A stretch of 64,000 nucleotides of DNA from Thalassotalea sp. PS06 (GTDB lineage: Bacteria > Pseudomonadota > Gammaproteobacteria > Enterobacterales > Alteromonadaceae): the NCBI RefSeq assembly GCF_007197775.1, contig NZ_CP041638.1, positions 1,240,001 through 1,304,000 on the forward strand. Direction: 5' to 3'. The notes below the pieces were generated by a model. It was not told where the DNA came from. It saw only the letters and a program-made list of their open reading frames with translations, and did no database searches. Below are positions 8,870 to 19,667 of this stretch, piece by piece (positions within the stretch are counted from its first letter, which is position 1; each line of letters opens with the position of its first letter). The position numbers were made by a program, and so were the translations under genes.

Positions 8870-9924
8870 TACAGTCCTGCAACAGGCTCTGGTATCTGCA
8901 ACGGATACTGACTAAGTGTGTCACCGTGATAAAGCGCCATGCAAACATCGGCCAGCAATAAGTAACCATCGAGTTCAGTGTCGGTTTTAGTGAGTAAGTC
9001 GACTTTCGCCAATCTTGATTTCGCTTTTTGGACATTAACCAGAGTGCTGTTATTCAGGGCTTTTTGGTACAGCGGTTTTTTCTTATCCCAGACTTTATAA
9101 TGCTTGAATACATCATTGATTGCCTGCCCCTGATTTAAACGAATATACATGCCTTCCAGCTGAGAGATTTCTTTATGCAGTACCCAGATTAACTGACCAA
9201 CCGCAACACCTTCGTGCTTCATCTGGGTAAGGATATGCATGCATTGTTTCAGGTCTCCGGCTAACAAGGTGTCGGTAAGCTGAAACGGGGTAAATTTTGC
9301 CTGGTCAATTAATAAAGCTTCCAGCTCTGCTGGCGCTACCGGGCGCGAAGGGTACAGGATAGCCAGTTTCTGCAGCTCCTGGTGCAACCCCGGTAAATTC
9401 CCGGTATAACAATCGCTGAGTAAAGATAATCCCTGGCCTTCGAGTTGCACACCAAGGTTTTTACATTGCTGATTTAACCAGATATTGAGACCGCGTCCTT
9501 CGAGGTCGTATACCGGGATATAGCAACCTTTGCTATCCAGTGCCTTGAACCATTTCTTGCGAGGAACTGCTGCATCAAGTTTGCTGCCATGAAGTATTAG
9601 CATCACATCCGCATGATCCGTTTCCGAGATCTGCAAAATCACTTTTTGTGCAGATTCATCCAGTTTGCCAGAGCCAATATCGATTTCGAGAATACGCTGG
9701 CTGGCAAAAAGTGATAACGACTGGTATTCCTCCATAACCTGTTGCCAGTCAAAGCCTTCTTCGACGCTAAAGCGAATCACTTCGCTAAAGCCTTGCTGCA
9801 GGGCTACGGATTTAATTTGTTCGAGGGCGTCGTTTTTTTGCCAGGGCTCGTCGCCGAACACCAAAAAGAAGTGAACCAGAGGTTTACTCAATTGTTGGGC
9901 GAGTTGGCTATGGTATATACGCAT
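8869..9924 (-). CDS. holA: DNA polymerase III delta subunit
   Basis: The 351-residue protein matches HolA, the subunit that opens the beta clamp within the clamp-loader complex. The N-terminal MRIYHSQLAQQL, the FGDEPWQKNDAL segment (about 24-35) and the FTPFQLTDTLLAGDL region are family features. HolA is poorly conserved, so position between lptE and nadD, the standard gammaproteobacterial order, supports the call. Its stop overlaps the nadD start, and its own start follows the lptE stop directly. Confidence 0.95.
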   Translation of the reverse strand: MRIYHSQLAQQLSKPLVHFFLVFGDEPWQKNDALEQIKSVALQQGFSEVIRFSVEEGFDWQQVMEEYQSLSLFASQRILEIDIGSGKLDESAQKVILQISETDHADVMLILHGSKLDAAVPRKKWFKALDSKGCYIPVYDLEGRGLNIWLNQQCKNLGVQLEGQGLSLLSDCYTGNLPGLHQELQKLAILYPSRPVAPAELEALLIDQAKFTPFQLTDTLLAGDLKQCMHILTQMKHEGVAVGQLIWVLHKEISQLEGMYIRLNQGQAINDVFKHYKVWDKKKPLYQKALNNSTLVNVQKAKSRLAKVDLLTKTDTELDGYLLLADVCMALYHGDTLSQYPLQIPEPVAGL

Positions 9925-10427
9925 CTATAGGGTAATGGAGGCCATATTTCTCAGGATACGATCGGCGGCTTCTATGCGCATTTCTTTGCGCAGTAAGGTC
10001 AGCTCACGACTCTTTGCCAGCGCCTGATCGGGGTTGTCCTGATAGTTACGATAAATTTCGAATTTGAAATCCTGATTCTCTTTGCCCTGCATGCGAATTT
10101 CATAACGAACGGTGTAAGTTAACTCGTATTCGGCAACCTGGCCGTTTTCGAACAATGAAAGAGTGCGACGATCCAGACTGTCGTTCAAAATACGCAGTTC
10201 CGGAACGTCGGTACGATATTGTTTCAATACTTCGATATCATTGACCAACAGGTTTTGTTTTACCAATCGGGTCAGTTCGCCATGGGTATCGGTTGAGCTC
10301 AGGTACAGGGTTTGTAATTCCTGAGGCAACAGATAGTTACCGCGAAGCTGGAAGCCACAAGCGCTAAGCAGCGTTGTAGCAACCAGAATCAATGATAGTA
10401 GTGAGAAACGATACGTTTTATTTTTCA

Positions 10428-10428
<1 letters not shown>
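9925..10428 (-). CDS. lptE: LPS-assembly lipoprotein LptE
   Basis: The 167-residue outer-membrane lipoprotein has lipobox LSAC with Cys at residue 24, followed by GFQLRG, the hallmark start of mature LptE (RlpB). LptE plugs the LptD barrel and helps insert lipopolysaccharide into the outer leaflet. Its first base is the last base of the leuS stop codon (one-base overlap), consistent with a leuS-lptE-holA-nadD transcript. Confidence 0.95.
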
Positions 10429-13016
<2,588 letters not shown>

Positions 13017-13270
13017 TCAAACATCTGTGTGACACTAAATATCGACTCTGCAGCTTAGTTTAGATGATAGCATCGTTTATCCCGATGCCGTATTTTCGCT
13101 TTTGCAGAGACAACTGCCCAATATAAAAAATTTGCGCCATAGAATACCTTATTATCCCAAGGTTCAACAAGCTTACATTCTCGTTAACTATACTTTTATC
13201 CAGATAGTGATTGAAATTGACTTACCAGCCCATCGCAATTCGCGATATCGGTCACCGGGGGAGGTATCAG

Positions 13271-13756
13271 ATGAGTGAGAAACATCCAAAATATCAGAGC
13301 TTTTATGAGCGTATGTCGAATTGGTTAAAAGAATTCCGTGAAGAGGAAGAAAAGACCATAGAAAACCTGGTGGAAAAAGGTGAAGAGTACCTGCAGGCGG
13401 CAGAGGATTTGTCGGTCAATGAATACCAACTTTCACTGCAGGGTTTTAAAAACGATTTGCAGCAGTTTTATCAGGAATATAAAGAGCAGGCGAACCAATC
13501 GGTTTATCTGAAAAATATTCGTGAAGGCATTTGGTTGCAGCTGGCGCAGATGACCGATAAATCTCAGGTTGAGTGGACTGAGCTGGAAGAGGATTTTCAA
13601 CATAAAGGTATTTATCACAGTGGCGAGCTCATTGGATTTGGGCAACTACGATGCGTTAGCTGTGGCCATAAAATTGATGTCCTGCACGCTTCAAAAATCA
13701 TTCCTTGCGTAAAATGCGATGGTGAAGAATTTGAACGCCTGCCACTTTCTCCATAA
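13271..13756 (+). CDS. ybeL: YbeL-like zinc-ribbon protein (DUF1451)
   Basis: The 161-residue protein has an acidic, helical N-terminal part (about 15-110, likely coiled) and a C-terminal zinc ribbon with CVSC and CVKC pairs. This is the layout of the YbeL/DUF1451 family of unknown function encoded beside leuS. The ATG at 13271 is chosen because GGGGGAGG stands just upstream; an in-frame ATG at 13211 lacks such a site and would add a non-family extension. It is transcribed divergently from leuS. Confidence 0.85.
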   Translation: MSEKHPKYQSFYERMSNWLKEFREEEEKTIENLVEKGEEYLQAAEDLSVNEYQLSLQGFKNDLQQFYQEYKEQANQSVYLKNIREGIWLQLAQMTDKSQVEWTELEEDFQHKGIYHSGELIGFGQLRCVSCGHKIDVLHASKIIPCVKCDGEEFERLPLSP

Positions 13757-13853
13757 GATCGTTGAAAAACAAAGTATAAATCATTGTATTTGAGGCCTTG
13801 CTGGGTTTACACTGGATTTGCATATTCACTTCCATCCAGGTACCAAGCATTTC

Positions 13854-16247
13854 ATGACCAAAAATAACGACGCCAGAAAAATTCCCGCATCTTCCCTTAG
13901 CGCTCAATTCTCACCCGCGATTTTCTCAACGAGTCAGGTCGACAAACAAAAAACACAATCTTTTATCGGTCACGAGAGGGCGAAAGAAGCTCTGGAGTTT
14001 GGCCTTTCGATGCCATCGTCCGGGTTTAATGTCTATGCTAAAGGTGAACATGGGACGGGTCGAAAAACCTTAATTCAACAAATGCTAAAGCGTTATGCGG
14101 CGGAGCATGGACCTGCCGATGAGTGGTGTTACATCAATAATTTTAGCGATGTGCAGGCGCCGAAAAAGCTGTATTTGAATCCCGGCGAAGGAAAGCAATT
14201 GCTCGATAAAATGTCGCTGCTGATTGACGACCTTCTTGATTTGTTTCCGGAAATATTTGATAACCCAGGCTACCAACGTAAAAAAGCGGCAATCGACCGA
14301 GCGTTTAACGAAAAATACGACAGTGCCATTGAACAGGTTGAAGCCTTAGCGCTGAGTAAGGGCGTTGCTGTTTATGAAGAGAAAGGCGAGATAAGTTTTG
14401 CACCGTTAGTAGAAGGCAAGCCGCTCAATGACAAAGAATTCTCGAATTTATCAGAAGCGGACCGAACCGAATTTTACAAGCTGTTGGCGGAATTAGAAGA
14501 GCTGTTAAGCGAAACCTTGTTGGAACTGCCCCTTTGGAAACGTGAATCAAGTGTGCAGCTGCGCAAACTCAAACATGATACCGCTGAACAGACCATTCGC
14601 CCGTTAATTAGAGAACTGGAACGGGAATTTGCCAGCAACCTTGGCATTTTGAAATATCTCAAAGATGTGAGTGGCCATTTGACAGACGCCGTACTGGATA
14701 TCCTGGTTGAAGAAGAAAACGAAAACCGCGATGACAAAGCCAGTCGCAAATTAATGGTCGATAGGTTTATGCCAAACCTGCTGGTTTCCCGCGAACCGGA
14801 TCAAGGTGCACCGGTTGTATACGAGCAAAACCCAACGTTTCAAAACTTATTTGGCAGCATAGATTACACCGCGGTACAAGGTGCTGTATACACCAGCTAT
14901 CGACTTCTTAGGGCCGGCGCTTTGCATCGTGCCAATGGCGGTTACTTATTATTAGATGTGGAAAAACTGCTGGCCCAGCCAATCATTTGGTCACACCTGA
15001 AACTGGCATTGAAAACCGGTGAAATCTCCATTGAACACCCCTATGCGGAACTGTCCCACGGCGGCAGCATTACCCTGGCTCCTGAGAAGATCCCGTTAAA
15101 GGTGAAAGTGGTATTACTCGGTAATGCAGAGCTTTATTACACCTTGCAGGAATACGATCAGGAGTTTACTGAGCTGTTCCGGGTATTGGCGGATTTCGAC
15201 CGTCACCTGGTGAATGACGAGGATAATCTTGCTGCCTACGGCACCTTGATTCGTCAGCATGGTGAAAAGATGCAGTATCCGCCGATAAGCGATGAAGCCA
15301 TTGCTTATCTGGTTCGTTATTCCCTGCGTCGTGCTGAGCATCAGTTGAAACTTTCCGCCAACATCGTGCAAATCAATGACTTGTTAGATGAAGCACATTT
15401 TCTGTATCAAAAGCAAGGCAAGAGCGGTGAGATTGAAGAGCAGGATGTTCACAATGCACTGCAAGCCAAAGCCCGTCGTACCGGGCAGTTAAGCGAAACC
15501 TGGTTACAGGAAATCAAAGAAGAACAGCTACTGATTTCCACTGAAGGGGAAGCCGTTGGCAAAATTAACGGTTTAACGGTTCTGGAAATTGGTGATTCGG
15601 TGTTTGGTACCCCTGCGAGAATTTCCGCGACGGTTTACGCCGGCTCACAGGGCGTAACCGATATCGAGCGAGAAGCCGAGCTAGGCAAATCTATCCACTC
15701 CAAAGGCGTATTGTTGTTGATTGGTTATCTTGGCCACAAATACGGTCAGGGCTTCCCGCTATCCATTTCCGCCAACATTGCGATTGAACAATCCTATGGT
15801 CATATCGATGGCGATAGCGCCTCAATGGCTGAGCTTTGCGCGTTAATATCGGCAATCACCAAATTGCCCATCCGACAGGATTTAGCGGTTACTGGTTCCA
15901 TTAACCAACATGGTGAAGTGCAATCCATTGGTGGCGTTAATGAAAAAATCGAAGGCTTTTACCGCTTGTGTTACGACAAAGGTTTAACTGGCGAGCAGGG
16001 CGTTATTATCCCGAAAACCAATGCCATTAATCTAATGCTTAATGACGAAGTGATTCGTGCGGTTGAGGAAGGTACGTTCCACATTTATGCGGTGGAAAAT
16101 ATTGACCAGGCGCTGGAAATCTTACTTGGCGTGGAAGCGGGTGTTCGTCGTCGTAACGGTGGATATATGAAGAAAACCATTCACGGCCAGGCACTTGCTA
16201 AGCTTGCCAGCTTATCGCAAATGATTAATGGAGAAGATGAGGAATAG
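13854..16247 (+). CDS. Lon-like ATP-dependent protease (LonB/YcbZ type)
   Basis: The product (797 residues from this start) is a Lon-family protease. A degenerate P-loop GEHGTGRKT is at about 64-72 and a helical insert spans about 115-300. An AAA-like segment contains RANGGYLLLD, and the C-terminal Lon peptidase domain has catalytic S655 (GDSAS) and K698 (VNEKIEGFY). The Ser-Lys spacing of 43 equals that of classical Lon. There is no Lon N-terminal substrate domain, so it is the shorter YcbZ/LonB-like group, probably cytoplasmic. An upstream ATG at 13818 is in frame and cannot be excluded; neither start has an ideal ribosome-binding site. A hairpin-rich repeat begins right after its stop codon. 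Confidence 0.9.
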   Translation: MTKNNDARKIPASSLSAQFSPAIFSTSQVDKQKTQSFIGHERAKEALEFGLSMPSSGFNVYAKGEHGTGRKTLIQQMLKRYAAEHGPADEWCYINNFSDVQAPKKLYLNPGEGKQLLDKMSLLIDDLLDLFPEIFDNPGYQRKKAAIDRAFNEKYDSAIEQVEALALSKGVAVYEEKGEISFAPLVEGKPLNDKEFSNLSEADRTEFYKLLAELEELLSETLLELPLWKRESSVQLRKLKHDTAEQTIRPLIRELEREFASNLGILKYLKDVSGHLTDAVLDILVEEENENRDDKASRKLMVDRFMPNLLVSREPDQGAPVVYEQNPTFQNLFGSIDYTAVQGAVYTSYRLLRAGALHRANGGYLLLDVEKLLAQPIIWSHLKLALKTGEISIEHPYAELSHGGSITLAPEKIPLKVKVVLLGNAELYYTLQEYDQEFTELFRVLADFDRHLVNDEDNLAAYGTLIRQHGEKMQYPPISDEAIAYLVRYSLRRAEHQLKLSANIVQINDLLDEAHFLYQKQGKSGEIEEQDVHNALQAKARRTGQLSETWLQEIKEEQLLISTEGEAVGKINGLTVLEIGDSVFGTPARISATVYAGSQGVTDIEREAELGKSIHSKGVLLLIGYLGHKYGQGFPLSISANIAIEQSYGHIDGDSASMAELCALISAITKLPIRQDLAVTGSINQHGEVQSIGGVNEKIEGFYRLCYDKGLTGEQGVIIPKTNAINLMLNDEVIRAVEEGTFHIYAVENIDQALEILLGVEAGVRRRNGGYMKKTIHGQALAKLASLSQMINGEDEE

Positions 16248-16251
16248 GGAA

Positions 16252-16515
16252 ACGGGAGTTTAACGCTTCGGGTGAGAGGACTTCGTCGTAGAGGACTTCG
16301 TCGTAGAGGACTCCGTCGTAGAGGACTTCGTCGTAGAGGACTTCGTCGAGGGAGACGCTGTCGAAAGATTGAAGCTCCCGTAGGACGTATCGCAAGCGAT
16401 GTTCCGGGTTCGCTGTTTCGAGCAAAAAGCAAAAGCAAAAAAACTTAGTCATTCCCTGCTACGACAGGGAAACATAGTCGGAAGAGACTGTTGTGAGCGA
16501 TCTAGAGACATTCAG
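16252..16515 (-). repeat. Hairpin-rich composite repeat, left flank of accessory island
   Basis: This gene-free stretch after the Lon-like gene is a composite repeat that reads on the minus strand. From 16515 downward it contains a GTCTCTAGA-type segment, a hairpin with a TTCCCTG/CAGGGAA stem (about 16450-16470), a T-rich TTTTTGCTTTTGC tract and small hairpins with CTCGAA/CCCGGAA-like linkers. It then has the 13-mer TTTCGACAGCGTC (16354-16366) and a 15-bp tandem repeat. The same modules in the same order occur on the plus strand at 19803-20160, so the pair forms an inverted frame around the island. Confidence 0.7.
16275..16349. repeat. 15-bp tandem repeat, five copies
   Basis: There are five head-to-tail copies of AGAGGACTTCGTCGT, with one substitution in copy 3 and one at the end of copy 5. 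The period is a multiple of three, so open frames run through it on the minus strand and would give five-residue peptide repeats. These frames have no start signal or family resemblance and are not called as genes. Degenerate related units (GTCCTCA, CCTCACCGA) occur at 20080-20125. Confidence 0.95.
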
Positions 16516-16562
16516 ATTGTCTGAACTCAAAATTGCAAAATCGTCTACCTCTATTGTTTTAG

Positions 16563-16790
16563 ATGAAAGGTGAAATTATCAGTACGTTAGCAATATTACT
16601 TAGATTCTTTATTTATGGGTTTACTTTTTTTGCTGTTTGTTTCAGCCTGGTAGTAGCTCCTGAATCGACTGGCTTCTATAAAAAAATGTTTATATTCGCC
16701 TCGCAAGGTGGAGGTCTTTTTACAGTTTCTTGTGCTGCAACCTTAATGTTAATAAAGATTTTTAAGGAGCTAACAAGTGAGCCTTATTGA
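16563..16790 (+). CDS. Small two-helix membrane protein, unknown
   Basis: The predicted 75-residue protein has two hydrophobic segments (about 5-32 and 43-65) and is not recognised. The ribosome-binding site is weak, and the codon usage is AT-rich compared with the conserved genes on either side. Its 3' end overlaps the start of the next membrane protein gene by 14 bases, which suggests a coupled pair. It lies at the left edge of the accessory island. An immunity, toxin or holin-like role would be guesswork. Confidence 0.5.
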   Translation: MKGEIISTLAILLRFFIYGFTFFAVCFSLVVAPESTGFYKKMFIFASQGGGLFTVSCAATLMLIKIFKELTSEPY

Positions 16791-17181
16791 ATACTCAATA
16801 TTGATATTATTGCTTCTCACGCTAGCCTTCCCAGTTATTTATATCTTTAAGAAGGTAAACAATAGATTGTTGTTTATGGCATTGTATACTGGATATTCAT
16901 TCTTAATAATTGTATTACTCCAGTTGGTTGCATCTCCTTTTGCATGGCTTTTAATTAAGATAATTCCGGACCTTACTGAAAATCTTAGTAGTAGAGGTGA
17001 AGAATTTAATAGTTTCATGATTTATTTTCTAAGTGTTTGTGATTTCATAAATGAAAACTATATTTTCTTGATATTGCCAGTTCTGACTTTATGGCTACCG
17101 AGAAAAATTCATCGAAAGTATAAAGTTACGCATCTTACAAAGCCTATAAAAACGTGCTCTATCGAACCGGAGTTGCAATAA
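16777..17181 (+). CDS. Membrane protein with about three TM helices, unknown
   Basis: The 134-residue product has hydrophobic segments at about 5-25, 32-62 and 93-110, then a basic C-terminal tail. The start is GTG at 16777, preceded by AAGGAG at eight bases, a strong ribosome-binding site that supports translation. It overlaps the upstream small membrane gene and is followed by a ~90-bp repeat at 17241. No family is recognised. The AT-rich sequence resembles the other island genes rather than the flanking core genes. Confidence 0.65.
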   Translation: MSLIEYSILILLLLTLAFPVIYIFKKVNNRLLFMALYTGYSFLIIVLLQLVASPFAWLLIKIIPDLTENLSSRGEEFNSFMIYFLSVCDFINENYIFLILPVLTLWLPRKIHRKYKVTHLTKPIKTCSIEPELQ

Positions 17182-17240
17182 ATTGCTCGCCTTTAACTCA
17201 ATAAATCATCGAATATTGGTTATTTTTCACTGGCTAAAAA

Positions 17241-17330
17241 TGGTACGTTTGCGCCAGTCGGGGTGATAACGTAAGTTATTGATTGAAAATGCAATCACGA
17301 GTGGCTGCAGTGAGCGAGCAGCGGCCAGTC
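17241..17330 (+). repeat. ~90-bp island repeat, copy A
   Basis: This is the first of three related segments that follow small genes in the island. It contains TGGTACGTTTGCGCCAGTC, then ACGTAAGTTATTGA, then GTGGCTGCAGTGAGCGA. Spacing between the blocks is close to that in copies B (17794) and C (19140). The meaning is unknown; a mobile cassette junction, a MITE remnant or a shared transcription signal are all possible. Confidence 0.75.
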
Positions 17331-17366
17331 AACTAGCAGTGTAAAAATAATTTTAGGCTTTAAATT

Positions 17367-17765
17367 ATGATCGAAAAAATAATAATATTTTATGTTGTTG
17401 CGTTTTCGCTCTATGCACTATTATCGATTTACTACAAGAATCCAATTAGCGCATTAGCTTTTGCTTGGTTCGGACCTGTACCTGTCGAAGGTGAACTATA
17501 TTCCAACTTCAAACTTCGCAAAATCATATACACATTCAATTGGCTGCTCCAATTTATATACTTATATAGTTTGTTGTTTTTAATCGGTAGTCATTATGAA
17601 TGGGTGGAATCTACATATGTTTATTTAGCAATTGTATTTGGGTCTGCTATTGGTTTTGGTATGGCATTATTGGCAACTATTGGTTTTAGTATCTCTTGGT
17701 TAAAAACTAAAATAATTGGTCCAGACGGGCCTTTTATTATTCAAGTTTTAGATGATGAAGATTAA
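17367..17765 (+). CDS. Membrane protein, unknown
   Basis: The 132-residue protein has hydrophobic stretches at about 3-20, 49-70 and 80-108, and ends in an acidic tail (VLDDED). No conserved family is recognised. It lies between repeat copies A and B in the AT-rich island. A weak TTTTAGG stands about 11 bases before the ATG. Its small size, isolated context and base composition suggest a recently acquired accessory gene. Confidence 0.6.
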   Translation: MIEKIIIFYVVAFSLYALLSIYYKNPISALAFAWFGPVPVEGELYSNFKLRKIIYTFNWLLQFIYLYSLLFLIGSHYEWVESTYVYLAIVFGSAIGFGMALLATIGFSISWLKTKIIGPDGPFIIQVLDDED

Positions 17766-17793
17766 ATCTAATTATAAAATGACTGACTTTTCC

Positions 17794-17884
17794 TGGCACA
17801 ATTGCGACGTCGCTATAAATAACGTAAGTTATTGAAAAGTAGTCAGTCTCGAACGGCTGCAGTGAGCGATCTACAGTCATTCAA
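17794..17884 (+). repeat. ~90-bp island repeat, copy B
   Basis: This is the second copy of the island repeat, located right after the membrane gene ending at 17765. It shares AACGTAAGTTATTGA, CGGCTGCAGTGAGCGA and a final CAGTCATTC with copies A and C, while the linking bases vary. The 3' part can fold into a bulged hairpin. Confidence 0.75.
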
Positions 17885-18031
17885 ACTAACTGTAAGTAAA
17901 TCGCTAATGGAGATTCAAATCTAATACGAATTGAGGACGGTGATAATCGGCCTGCAAGTTCGTAAGCTTCTGGTATGTCGATCAACAGGTGATCGCCAAC
18001 ATACGAAAATATCACGGATTGGAGGGTTGAT

Positions 18032-18454
18032 ATGACAGGGAAAAACCTCTGGAACTGCTTGGTGGGGCTTATTGTTGCAGTTGCTTGTGTGGCTTTTGGT
18101 TATTCGACAATACCTGATACAGATGATGTTGAAAATCCTATTTATAGTATCACCTTCAAAATTTCTCCTACCACTAGGAATGTTTTTTATTCGCGCATTG
18201 AGGCATTTGCCGAAGCGAATGCATTTGCGATTAGAAGCGCGCCTACAAGACCAAATTCAGATAGCTCACTGACTCAGCTTTGGCGTGAAGACATCAAGAT
18301 AATCGGCGTAAACCCATTTGATCCAAATGTTTATAATTTTCACTTCTACAACAATGATAGTGTTCCTGTGAATCCGAAATCTTTGAGTTACCTTGTTCAG
18401 GAAATTAAAGCTGTAGTGAAAAACTTGAAAGGTGCCAGCTTCGAGGAGCAATAA
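18032..18454 (+). CDS. Exported or membrane-anchored small protein, unknown
   Basis: The 140-residue product has an N-terminal hydrophobic helix (about 7-27) followed by a polar domain of about 110 residues, consistent with a signal anchor or signal peptide. GGAGG stands a few bases before the ATG, a strong ribosome-binding site. No family is recognised. It sits between repeat copy B and a Tdi1-like gene in the accessory island. Confidence 0.65.
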   Translation: MTGKNLWNCLVGLIVAVACVAFGYSTIPDTDDVENPIYSITFKISPTTRNVFYSRIEAFAEANAFAIRSAPTRPNSDSSLTQLWREDIKIIGVNPFDPNVYNFHFYNNDSVPVNPKSLSYLVQEIKAVVKNLKGASFEEQ

Positions 18455-18553
18455 ATAAATCGTCCAGAATTAAAAGTTACTTCGTGTCATTGACGTTTTT
18501 ATCAACTTCTAAGACACCACTCTGGCTAGATTTTGATAGCGCATCACATGAAT

Positions 18554-18583
18554 TTGACGCTAACCAACTGAAAAGGTTAATGT
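18554..18583 (+). promoter_or_regulatory. Candidate promoter for the Tdi1-like gene (shared module)
   Basis: TTGACG and TAATGT stand 18 bases apart, with a TAACC...GGTTA inverted repeat in the spacer. Nearly the same module (TTGACG, 18 bases, TAATGT with TTAACC...GTTAA) occurs at 58794-58823, upstream of another small gene. The recurrence makes it more credible than a single match. Confidence 0.4.
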
Positions 18584-18678
18584 ATTCTTAGAGCGAACAA
18601 GAGGCATTTACAATTAATTCAGCTAATCCATCAATTCAGCACATCTAGTATTCATATGATAATTTCATCGGGCGAATA

Positions 18679-19116
18679 ATGACTTTAAACGACCTTACTG
18701 TTAATTTTTCTCACTTGCAGAGAGAATCTTTATTAAGCGATTGGGAGTGGCTACTAGGTGGCTATTATTTACCAATTTTACTTTCAGCTTCCGGCGACGC
18801 ATTCGTTCAAAATATAGATAATGGCGAAATATGGTGGTTAGATACTGGAGGAAGTGAGTTATCTAAAGTAGCTGACTCGCCTGAAGAATTTAACTCGCTA
18901 TTAACAGATAAAGAGTTTGTTGTTGATTGTTTCGCTGTCCAAATGATTGGAGATTTAAATCAATCTGGCAAGAGTCTAAACCCTGGTCAAATATTTAGTT
19001 TAAATACACCTTGGTTGCTTGGTGGGAAATATGAATTATCTAATATTGAACCAACGGATATCGAAGTGCACTTTTCTATTACAGGCCAGATTGCTAAACA
19101 AGTAAAAAGCGGATAA
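18679..19116 (+). CDS. Tdi1-type immunity-like protein (DUF1851 family)
   Basis: The 145-residue cytoplasmic protein has the pattern of the T6SS immunity Tdi1/DUF1851 family. This includes GDAFVQNIDNGEIWWLDT (about 39-56), a following SPEEFNSLL helix, the PGQIFSLNTPWLLGG stretch (about 101-115) and the C-terminal VHFSITGQIAKQVK signature. The named member neutralises a type VI DNase effector. No effector gene is adjacent, so here it is an orphan immunity-like gene; it could protect against effectors of competing cells or serve another role. It is flanked by a candidate promoter and by repeat copy C. Confidence 0.72.
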   Translation: MTLNDLTVNFSHLQRESLLSDWEWLLGGYYLPILLSASGDAFVQNIDNGEIWWLDTGGSELSKVADSPEEFNSLLTDKEFVVDCFAVQMIGDLNQSGKSLNPGQIFSLNTPWLLGGKYELSNIEPTDIEVHFSITGQIAKQVKSG

Positions 19117-19139
19117 AAATAATTGTTTAATACAGCTAT

Positions 19140-19230
19140 TGGCACGTTTGCGTCAGTCACGAATCTAGCGTAAGTTATTGATAAAAAAGTGCAGTGTCGA
19201 GCGGCGGCTGTGAGCGAACTGCAGTCATTC
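19140..19230 (+). repeat. ~90-bp island repeat, copy C
   Basis: This is the third copy, following the Tdi1-like gene. It contains TGGCACGTTTGCGTCAGTC, GCGTAAGTTATTGA and GCGGCTGTGAGCGAACTGCAG. The AGTGCAGT...ACTGCAGT arms can pair, which suggests a folded or palindromic 3' half. It is the best-matching partner of copy A in its 5' half and of copy B in its 3' end. Confidence 0.75.
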
Positions 19231-19295
19231 ATCCTTCTCCTAAACGGGAATTACTGGGTCGTCAACACAACAAACTGTTAGGTATCAAGGAAATC

Positions 19296-19667
19296 ATGAA
19301 TAAAATTCTTACTCTGTTAACAATTATGTCGGTTAGCTTATACTCAATTGCCGATGAAAATTTTGACAGAGAGTCATATTACGAAACACCCGAGTTTCAA
19401 AGGTCACCCGATGAAAACGTCTTAGGTATGGTTTATATTTGCGCAGAACTGTCAAGCGCTGATGGTCACGCAGATGACTTTGAAGAGTTGCTAGAGAAAT
19501 TTAGAATAGCATCAAAAATATCCGCCGAACATTCGATTAAAATTCGAAGAGATGCCCAGCGTTGGTGGGCTAGAAAACCCCAAGATATAAATTATGATTT
19601 CTTCTGGAAGAAAATGTGTAAAGAGCCAACAAAAAACATGCGCCAGTATTTTAGTTCGGTGCAATAG
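19296..19667 (+). CDS. Small exported protein, unknown
   Basis: The 123-residue product starts at the ATG preceded by AAGGAA and has a typical signal peptide (about 1-18, ending SIA before DEN). The mature part is acidic N-terminally, then helical with a WWARKP segment and a Cys pair pattern (one Cys near residue 50, one near 107). No family is recognised. GTTAGGT lies 13 bases before the ATG and ACCTAAC lies 3 bases after the stop, an arrangement that resembles an integron gene cassette. Confidence 0.6.
   Translation: MNKILTLLTIMSVSLYSIADENFDRESYYETPEFQRSPDENVLGMVYICAELSSADGHADDFEELLEKFRIASKISAEHSIKIRRDAQRWWARKPQDINYDFFWKKMCKEPTKNMRQYFSSVQ

Noticed and set aside
16181..16452. Two minus-strand open frames through the 15-bp tandem repeat, giving five-residue peptide repeats
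   Set aside because: They exist because the repeat period is a multiple of three; there is no ribosome-binding site, they overlap the end of the Lon-like gene, and the composition is not protein-like.
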